Source: Pseudomonas protegens (GTDB taxonomy: Bacteria > Pseudomonadota > Gammaproteobacteria > Pseudomonadales > Pseudomonadaceae). Taken from it: a stretch of 64,000 nt of DNA. Under the pieces are notes generated by a model. The model searched no databases, was not told the DNA's origin, and saw only the letters and a list, made by a program, of their open reading frames with translations. The stretch lies in NCBI RefSeq assembly GCF_013407925.2, contig NZ_CP060201.1, positions 5,565,001 through 5,629,000 on the forward strand. Reading direction: 5' to 3'. The position numbers were made by a program, and so were the translations under genes. Each line of letters begins with the position of its first letter. The stretch's first letter is position 1. Shown here piece after piece: positions 58,366 to 64,000 of the stretch.

Positions 58366-59476
58366 GGGCTGGCTCGGGACCGATCTCCCGCAGTTGCCCA
58401 AGGCGGCTGCGGGTGCGCGCCAGGTCAATGGCGTGGCCGCCCAGGCTGTCGCGCAATGGGCGCTGGCCGATCAGTAGCAGGCGCTTGTCCTGGTCGTAGA
58501 GCACGTCGATCAGGTTGATGAAGCGCTGCTGGGCGGCGATCGAGCATTCTCCCAGTTCGGGCAGTTCGTCGATGATCCAGGTGTCGAACTGGCGGCTCAG
58601 TTCCAGGTAGTCCATGACGGCCGTGGGTTGTTCGCACAGGTCGTTGAATTCAAAACGGATGCTGCGCTGCTGGATCTGGCGCACGGTCAGTTGCCGGGTC
58701 CCCACGCTCAGCGGCTGCGCCGGGGCATGGCGCTGCGGCAGTGCCAGGGCCTGGCGCTGGGCCGGGGTGCCGGGCCACACATAGCATCCCTGGGTGAAGA
58801 CCTGCTGCTCATGGGTCCTGGCCTGGCTGCGGTAGTCGTGGGGGCCGCCCACTTCCATGACCTGCATGCGCTGCTTGATCAGCTCGATCACCGGCTTGAA
58901 CCGGGCGTGGTACAGCGGATTGGGCAGCAGGCCTTCGGGAGCGTAGTTGGAGGTCACCAGCAGGGTGATGCCGCGTTTGAACAAGGCCTTGAACAGCCGG
59001 GTGATGAGCATGGCATCGCCGATGTCGTGGACATGGAACTCATCGAAGCACAGCACCCGGCACTCGTTGAGCAATTGGTCCAGGGTGGTTTCCAGGGCGT
59101 CGGCCTGTTGCCGGTGGCGGAACATGCCCTGGTGCAACTGGGCGAAGAAGTCATGGAAGTGCAGGCGCTGTTTTTCCGCGAGGGGCAGGGCGCGGAAGAA
59201 CCCGTCCAGCAGCCAGCTCTTGCCTCGGCCGACGGCGCCGTACAGGTACAGGCTCTGGGCCTTGCCGGGTGAGTGGGCCAGGTCTTCGGCCTGTTGGGCC
59301 ATGCAGTCGATCACCCGCAACTGGCTGTGGCTCAGGGTGTAGCCCAACTCCTGGGCTCGGTGGCGAAAGTAGTCGCGGATGACCGCACCGGCAGCACTCG
59401 GGCGGTGCGCGGGCCTGGCGAACAGGCGACGCCAGGTGGAGCGAGTCGGTGCAGGTTTTGGCGGTAGAGCGGCCAA
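58358..59476 (-). CDS. zapE: Cell division protein ZapE (AFG1-like ATPase)
   Basis: A 372-residue AFG1/ZapE ATPase. Walker A is GAVGRGKSWLLDGF (GxxGxGKS), Walker B LCFDEFHVHDIGDAM, sensor and arginine-finger regions follow (LLVTSNYAPEGLL). E. coli ZapE binds FtsZ and helps the Z-ring under low oxygen or high temperature, while mitochondrial Lace1/AFG1 assists complex IV. Length is typical. It has an N-terminal about 30-residue extension of basic residues. The gene downstream overlaps its stop by eight bases. Confidence 0.92.
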   Translation of the reverse strand: MAALPPKPAPTRSTWRRLFARPAHRPSAAGAVIRDYFRHRAQELGYTLSHSQLRVIDCMAQQAEDLAHSPGKAQSLYLYGAVGRGKSWLLDGFFRALPLAEKQRLHFHDFFAQLHQGMFRHRQQADALETTLDQLLNECRVLCFDEFHVHDIGDAMLITRLFKALFKRGITLLVTSNYAPEGLLPNPLYHARFKPVIELIKQRMQVMEVGGPHDYRSQARTHEQQVFTQGCYVWPGTPAQRQALALPQRHAPAQPLSVGTRQLTVRQIQQRSIRFEFNDLCEQPTAVMDYLELSRQFDTWIIDELPELGECSIAAQQRFINLIDVLYDQDKRLLLIGQRPLRDSLGGHAIDLARTRSRLGQLREIGPEPAHD

Positions 59477-59706
59477 GAGCGGTTACCTCGATGATTCGGG
59501 CCGCTCACCTTAAAAGCGGCGCGACAATTTAACCAATAGGAAACCTGTCGACCAGTGATCTCTAAAGGGCATGGCTCGGATGCGAGGGGCGGGTGGGCCG
59601 GAATCTGGCCAATTAATACGCAAACTGGCGGTTTCCCCGCTGCTTGCTAACCTGATTGCAGCAAATGCTTCTCACAAGGATTGAGGCCTTGAATGGATAC
59701 CAGGGG

Positions 59707-60216
59707 ATGGCAGTCATGAGCGCGTTGCTCTGCGCGACGGCAGGAGCCGCGGATCTGCAGGTGCAGGTCCGGGTCGATGTGTTGCGTGGTTGCCAGTTGC
59801 AGGGGCAACAGCGCGAAGCCGGCATCGAGCAGCTCGGCACCCTGGATTTCGGCAGCAGCGCGCGCTTGGATGATGCCGCGGGGCCTTTGACCGCCGCGCT
59901 GCCCAGTGGCCGCCGGCCGCGTCTGGAGTGCAATCCCGATACGCCCTATCAACTGCGCGTCGATGGCGGCCTGCATGGCGGTGTCGGCGACGTGCGCTAC
60001 CTGGCGAGCAACCGCGCGCCGGGCAAACCCATTCCTTATCGCCTGTACCAGGACCCGGCCCGGCGCATACCGTTGCCGGTGAATGTCCCGGTCAGCGGAC
60101 GCGTACCGGATTCCGGCAGCGTGGATCTGCCCCTTTACGGGCGCATCGAGCCCCTGGCCGAGATTCCCCGGGCCGGGGGCTATTCCGATCTATTGAAGGT
60201 GACCCTGAGCTGGTGA
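59707..60216 (+). CDS. Csu-type pilus subunit 1 (spore coat U domain)
   Basis: A 169-residue secreted protein: short signal (MAVMSALLCATAGA, cleaved near A-A-D) and a spore-coat-U (SCPU) beta-sandwich with cysteines in RGCQLQGQQ and LECNPDTPY, and the C-terminal donor-complementing motif YSDLLKVTLSW. Starts at 59716 and a TTG at 59656 are alternatives; none has an ideal ribosome site. It opens the chaperone-usher cluster: four SCPU subunits, chaperone, usher. Confidence 0.75.
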   Translation: MAVMSALLCATAGAADLQVQVRVDVLRGCQLQGQQREAGIEQLGTLDFGSSARLDDAAGPLTAALPSGRRPRLECNPDTPYQLRVDGGLHGGVGDVRYLASNRAPGKPIPYRLYQDPARRIPLPVNVPVSGRVPDSGSVDLPLYGRIEPLAEIPRAGGYSDLLKVTLSW

Positions 60217-60312
60217 AGTCGGGGGCATGACAGCTGCCGCGGGGGATCCCGGGCAGAACAGGGAAAGCCGTCGACGATGGACGGCTCAGGCGGGAGTCCT
60301 GATGGAAGCGGG

Positions 60313-60861
60313 ATGGCAGCAATGAATGGCAGGAGCTGGACGATCATCGCCTTGGGTTCGCTGTGCCTGCTGGCCGATGACACCCAGGCGGTAATCAGCG
60401 GACAGATTCAGGCGCGCCTGGTGATCCTGGCCAGTTGTCAGGTCAGCAGTGCGGGCAGCGATCCCGCCGCAGGTCCTGTCAGCGACCTGGGCCTGCTCGA
60501 TTTCGGCCGACAAGGTCCGACCTGGGTCAACCCGATCAAGGCCAGCCTTGCCGACAGCGCCGAAGGCCGCTTGCAGGTGGCCTGCAACCCTTCGGTCACC
60601 GGGTTCACCGTGACCATCAATGGCGGCCTCAACGGTGACGGCACGACCCGGCGCCTGAGCAACGGGCGCCAGACCATTCCCTATCGATTGTTCGTCGATG
60701 CATCCGGTAGCGACAGCTACAGCATCGGCCAGCAGCGCAATTTCGCAGTGAGCAGCGGCAGGCGGATTCCCATTCCGGTGTTCGGCTCGGTGGTCGCGAA
60801 TACCCGCGCGGTTCCGGCAGGGGTCTACACCGACACCCTGACCATCACGCTGGATTGGTAA
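60313..60861 (+). CDS. Csu-type pilus subunit 2 (spore coat U domain)
   Basis: A 182-residue SCPU protein with signal peptide (MAAMNGRSWTIIALGSLCLLADDTQA), disulfide cysteines (ASCQVSSAG and VACNPSVTG) and C-terminus YTDTLTITLDW that matches the other subunits. GGAAG lies just before the chosen ATG; ATG at 60277 or 60322 is possible. Probably part of the pilus shaft or an adapter. Confidence 0.78.
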   Translation: MAAMNGRSWTIIALGSLCLLADDTQAVISGQIQARLVILASCQVSSAGSDPAAGPVSDLGLLDFGRQGPTWVNPIKASLADSAEGRLQVACNPSVTGFTVTINGGLNGDGTTRRLSNGRQTIPYRLFVDASGSDSYSIGQQRNFAVSSGRRIPIPVFGSVVANTRAVPAGVYTDTLTITLDW

Positions 60862-60881
60862 CTCATGAGAGGACGCACATC

Positions 60882-61418
60882 ATGCACGCGCTTGTATCCA
60901 GAATCGGCTGGCCCTTGCTGGGGCTGGTCATGGCCTCAACGGTCAACGCCGCCACCACGGTCACCGGGCAGATCAGCTCGACCCTGATCCTCACCAGCAG
61001 CTGTCAGGTCAACGGCGTCGGCGGCAGCACCGGCCTGAACTTCGGCGCCTTGAACTTCGGCACCACCAACAGCCTGTTTACCACCGCCACCGGCCAGGTG
61101 CTGGGAGGCGGAGGCGGAGCGCTGTCGATTCTCTGCTCCAGCGGCACCACCCCCAGCCTGACCATCCAGGGCGGCAGCAACGACGGCAAGTCCACCGGTG
61201 GCACCCGGGCGCTGTACGACGGCGTGGCCAACTACGTGCCCTACGACTTGTACACCGACTCCGGGCATTCGCAGATCGTGGCGATCAACGGGGTGATCAA
61301 CCTGGCACCGAGCACCGGGGTGGCGCAGACCGTGAATCTCTATGGCCAGGCCGTGGGCAAGGCCGGGCTGCCGGCCGGCACCTACACCGATACGGTGTCC
61401 GTGCAACTGACCTTCTGA
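60882..61418 (+). CDS. Csu-type pilus subunit 3 (spore coat U domain)
   Basis: A 178-residue SCPU protein. The signal peptide ends VNAA, cysteines lie in SSCQVNGVG and LCSSG, and its C-terminus is YTDTVSVQLTF. GAGAGGA precedes the ATG; nine further codons upstream are disfavoured. The gene is glycine-rich at LNFGALNFGTTNS. It follows subunit 2 after 20 bases and precedes subunit 4 by four. Confidence 0.82.
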   Translation: MHALVSRIGWPLLGLVMASTVNAATTVTGQISSTLILTSSCQVNGVGGSTGLNFGALNFGTTNSLFTTATGQVLGGGGGALSILCSSGTTPSLTIQGGSNDGKSTGGTRALYDGVANYVPYDLYTDSGHSQIVAINGVINLAPSTGVAQTVNLYGQAVGKAGLPAGTYTDTVSVQLTF

Positions 61419-61422
61419 TGCG

Positions 61423-61923
61423 ATGGTCCGCCCCGGATGTGCGCTGCTGGCCCTGATCTGTGCCAGTGCCTGGCCGGCGTGGATCAGTGCCGCCACCAGC
61501 CAGAGCTTCCAGGTCAGCGCCACCATCACCGCCGGTTGCCTGGTGGTGGGCGGCGTCAGCAACTACGGCAGCCTGGCGTTCGGCAGCCAGTCGGCGCTGT
61601 CCACCAGCACGGTCCGGGTGGCACTGAGCGGCGGCGTGCAGTTGCAGTGCACCCCGGGAGTGACCCTTAACATGACGGTGGACGGCGGCCAGTACAACAG
61701 CAGCGGGCGGCACATGCAGATCAACAGCGGCAGTGCCCGGGTCGCCTATCAGTTGTTTCGCGATGCGGGATACAGCCAGAGCCTGGGGATCGGCCAGAGC
61801 GTGGCCGTGGCTTACAGCGATGCCAATAACATCAGCCTGCCGATCTACGGACAGGTGCAGTTGCCGGGCAATCAGCCTGGGGGGACGTACAGCGACGTGC
61901 TGCAGGTGCAGCTGTCGTGGTGA
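61423..61923 (+). CDS. Csu-type pilus subunit 4 (spore coat U domain)
   Basis: A 166-residue SCPU protein. Signal peptide (LLALICASAWPAWISA), then cysteines in AGCLVVGG and LQCTPG, and C-terminus YSDVLQVQLSW. The tight four-base gap to subunit 3 suggests translational coupling. The four subunits differ in the length of their loops, so at least one may be the tip adhesin-like or adapter protein, but which cannot be told from sequence alone. Confidence 0.82.
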   Translation: MVRPGCALLALICASAWPAWISAATSQSFQVSATITAGCLVVGGVSNYGSLAFGSQSALSTSTVRVALSGGVQLQCTPGVTLNMTVDGGQYNSSGRHMQINSGSARVAYQLFRDAGYSQSLGIGQSVAVAYSDANNISLPIYGQVQLPGNQPGGTYSDVLQVQLSW

Positions 61924-61969
61924 AGGGGCGAATCGACCATCAGCCGGCAGGCGGACAAGGAGTAGCAGT

Positions 61970-62761
61970 ATGCATTTACTTTTGCGGGGCCTGCGGGCCA
62001 CCCGTTACCTGATATTGGCCGGGCTGTTGTCCGGTGTGCCCGCGGTACAGGCCGCCAGCTCGGTGCTGATCTGGCCGATCGACCCGGTGCTGGAGGCCGA
62101 CCAGCAGGCCAGCGCCTTGTGGCTGGAAAACCGTGGCACCGAGACGGCCAACCTGCAGATCCGGGTGTTTGCCTGGAGCCAGAGCGGCTTTGCCGATCAG
62201 TACCAGAACCAGCGCGAGGTCATCTGCAGCCCGCCGGTGGCGAAGATCGAACCCGGGCAGAAGCAACTGGTGCGCCTGACCCGCACCCGCGATGTGCCGC
62301 CGGGGCAGGAGCTGGCGTACCGGATCATCATCGACGAGATCCCTTCGGCCCAACCCATCACCCCGCAGGACGGTGCCAAGAGCGCGGCGGCGATTCGCTT
62401 CCAGATGCGCTACTCGGTGCCGCTGTTCGCCTATGGCGCCGGACTCTGGAGCAAGGAGGACACCACCCGCCAGCGCGATCCCAAGGGCGCCGGCGTACCC
62501 GACCTGAGCTGGCGCAAGGTGGCGGTGGACGGCAAGACGTTCCTCGAAATGCGCAATCAGGGCGCGGTGCATGCGCGCCTGACCGATGTCGGGTTCAAAC
62601 AGGGCGCGCAGACCCGGCCGCTGGCGCCGGGCTTGCTGGGGTATGTCCTGCCCGGCGCGGTGATGCGCTGGCCGCTGACCGAGCCCCTGGCGGCTGACTC
62701 GACCCTGCAACTGCGGGTCAACGGTGCGCCGCAGTTGCAGAGTTTGGCGCCTGCGCATTGA
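61970..62761 (+). CDS. Periplasmic pilus chaperone (CsuC-like, archaic chaperone-usher)
   Basis: A 263-residue secreted chaperone of the PapD-like fold: signal peptide (residues about 1-28, VPAVQAA), then an immunoglobulin-like pair of domains with VLIWPIDPVLEADQQASALWLENRG, the conserved ELAYRIIIDEIP, and the subunit-binding region LWLENRGTE. CsuC-type chaperones carry an extended C-terminal domain, as here. Start at MHLLLRGL with AAGGAG upstream; the longer frame overlaps subunit 4. It should shuttle the four subunits to the usher encoded next. Confidence 0.88.
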   Translation: MHLLLRGLRATRYLILAGLLSGVPAVQAASSVLIWPIDPVLEADQQASALWLENRGTETANLQIRVFAWSQSGFADQYQNQREVICSPPVAKIEPGQKQLVRLTRTRDVPPGQELAYRIIIDEIPSAQPITPQDGAKSAAAIRFQMRYSVPLFAYGAGLWSKEDTTRQRDPKGAGVPDLSWRKVAVDGKTFLEMRNQGAVHARLTDVGFKQGAQTRPLAPGLLGYVLPGAVMRWPLTEPLAADSTLQLRVNGAPQLQSLAPAH

Positions 62762-62880
62762 AGCACTGGCGTCGCGCGGCCGTCGGCAAGAGGGCAATCG
62801 GGGAGCGGTACGGACGGATGTGAGCACGATGGCGCATTCGCCTTGGGATGGAGATGCCCATAGATGGACTTGAACCCGCC

Positions 62881-64000
62881 ATGAGCCCGGTTCCGGCTCG
62901 TCGTTTCCGGCGCTTGCAAGGGCTTTTTGCCGGCTTGTGGGGCGTGATGCTGGGCTGGCCCGTCCAGGCCGGCGAGCTACCGCCGCCGCCCAGCAGCCTG
63001 GAGTCGATGGCCGACGCGCAATTGTTTCTGGAGTTGGTGATCAATCAGATGAACACGGGCAAGGTGGTGGCGGTAGAGCAGCGCGCCGGACGACTGTTCA
63101 TGCCGCTGCAGACGCTGCAGGACGCCGGGATCAAGCTGCCGCAGGGGCTGGGCGGCGAGGTGGATCTGCAGAGCCTGCCGGACCTGCACAGCGATTACGA
63201 CAGCCAGGGCCAGCGCCTGCTGCTGGATGTGCCGCCGGACTGGTTGCCGGAGCAGTTCATCGGCAGTCGCCAGGCCTATCCGCGAACCCCGGCGCTGAGC
63301 AGTTTCGGCGCGCTGCTCAACTATGACCTGTACCTCAATGACACCGATGACGGCGGCACTTACCTGGCGGCCTGGAACGAAGTGCGGCTGTTCGACACCT
63401 GGGGCACCCTGTCCAATACCGGCCAGTACCGGCGCACCTTGTCCGGGGTTGAAAGTGCTTCGCTGAACAATGGCTATGGGCGCTACGACACCACCTGGCG
63501 TTTTTCCGATGAGGAGCGCCTGCTGACCTATGAGGCGGGTGACGTGGTGAGCAGCGCCTTGCCCTGGAGCAGTTCGGTGCGCCTGGGCGGGGTCCAGCTG
63601 TCACGGGACTTCGCCGTGCGTCCGGACCTGGTGACCTATCCCTTGCCGCAGTTTGCCGGGGAAGCGGCGGTGCCATCCTCCCTGGACCTGTTCATCAACG
63701 GCTACAAGGCCAGCAGCAGCGAGTTGCAGCCCGGTCCCTATACCCTGACCAACATTCCCTTCATCAACGGTGCGGGAGAGGCGGTGGTGGTGACCACCGA
63801 TGCCCTGGGGCGCCAGGTGTCGACCACGGTGCCGTTCTATGTCACCAGCACCTTGCTGCAGAAGGGCCTGACGGATTTCTCGGTGGCCGCGGGCAACCTG
63901 CGTCGTGACTACAGCTTGCGTGATTTCGGCTATGGCCCGGGCGTCGCATCCGGCAGCCTGCGCCATGGCCTGAGCGACAGCCTGACCCTGGAGGCCCACG
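62881..64000 (+). CDS. Outer-membrane usher (CsuD-like), truncated by the window edge
   Basis: The first 373 codons of a chaperone-usher outer-membrane usher. A signal peptide ends in WPVQAG, followed by the N-terminal chaperone-binding domain (DAQLFLELVINQMNTGKVV) and the start of the beta barrel (LNYDLYLNDTDDGG, RYDTTWRFSDEER, LPQFAGEAAVPSSLDLFINGY plug region). No stop is reached by 64000. ATGs at 62848 and 62854 are alternatives, but they add residues before the signal peptide. It would export the pilus subunits. Confidence 0.87.
   Translation, partial: MSPVPARRFRRLQGLFAGLWGVMLGWPVQAGELPPPPSSLESMADAQLFLELVINQMNTGKVVAVEQRAGRLFMPLQTLQDAGIKLPQGLGGEVDLQSLPDLHSDYDSQGQRLLLDVPPDWLPEQFIGSRQAYPRTPALSSFGALLNYDLYLNDTDDGGTYLAAWNEVRLFDTWGTLSNTGQYRRTLSGVESASLNNGYGRYDTTWRFSDEERLLTYEAGDVVSSALPWSSSVRLGGVQLSRDFAVRPDLVTYPLPQFAGEAAVPSSLDLFINGYKASSSELQPGPYTLTNIPFINGAGEAVVVTTDALGRQVSTTVPFYVTSTLLQKGLTDFSVAAGNLRRDYSLRDFGYGPGVASGSLRHGLSDSLTLEAH

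Noticed and set aside
61733..61969. Longer start for the pilus chaperone
   Set aside because: That part overlaps subunit 4 in another frame; AAGGAG and the signal peptide support the ATG at 61970.

Overview
The window reads as chromosomal DNA of a fluorescent-group Pseudomonas (P. fluorescens/protegens/chlororaphis type). This is inferred from high GC with strong G/C third positions, the P. aeruginosa-like gene order in two blocks (bqsR-bqsS-chemoreceptor-transporter-chemoreceptor, and folD-tRNAs-tig-clpP-clpX-lon-hupB-ppiD), and three kinds of Pseudomonas-style REP hairpins between genes. No phage, transposase, integrase, CRISPR array or rRNA was seen. Gene names rest on reading protein motifs and remembered synteny, not on database searches.

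Layout. 0-8 kb: the end of a PepSY protein, a two-component system that looks like BqsR/BqsS (ferrous-iron/cation sensing), a TlpQ-like dCache chemoreceptor, a COG2056 permease and a CtpM-like sCache chemoreceptor. 8-16 kb: tRNA hydroxylation protease-like TrhP, an AI-2E/PerM permease, small proteins, an AroE-like dehydrogenase with an altered substrate pocket, and YceH. 13.6-17.4 kb: a single-chain Baeyer-Villiger monooxygenase/esterase fusion with a divergent AraC regulator. 17.4-25 kb: a DUF1993 protein, SstT, an MFS exporter, NhaR, a small lipoprotein, TerC, a lipoprotein related to C39 peptidases that lacks their catalytic residues, and the endopeptidase PbpG.

25-35.7 kb is the housekeeping core: FolD, three tRNAs (Arg, His, Leu), then trigger factor, ClpP, ClpX, Lon, HU-beta and PpiD, which together form a protein folding and degradation block. 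RpoH-like promoters can be read ahead of clpX and lon, and a near-consensus sigma-70 promoter ahead of hupB. 35.7-43.5 kb holds regulator/enzyme pairs: AraC with a fatty acid hydroxylase, MFS with LysR, a DUF2242 lipoprotein, a 28-residue acidic microprotein, and AraC with a membrane-anchored nitrilase-like pseudoenzyme. 43.6-51.5 kb: FadH, a D-cysteine desulfhydrase-like PLP enzyme, cytochrome b561, the 2-aminoethylphosphonate pathway (PhnX, PhnW, LysR) and a YebC-type regulator.

51.5-58.4 kb: a leucine-rich-repeat protein kinase of eukaryotic style; then an amine-oxidase cluster (FAD oxidoreductase, cupin, PucR regulator, orphan polyamine-type binding protein); then an unrecognised protein coupled to ZapE. 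59.7 kb to the end: an archaic Csu-type chaperone-usher pilus operon with four spore-coat-U-domain subunits, a chaperone and an usher cut by the window edge.

The strongest candidates for under-described biology are the monooxygenase-esterase fusion, the LRR-kinase, the two apparent pseudoenzymes (C39-like and nitrilase-like), the AroE-like enzyme without the shikimate-binding serines, and the acidic microprotein.
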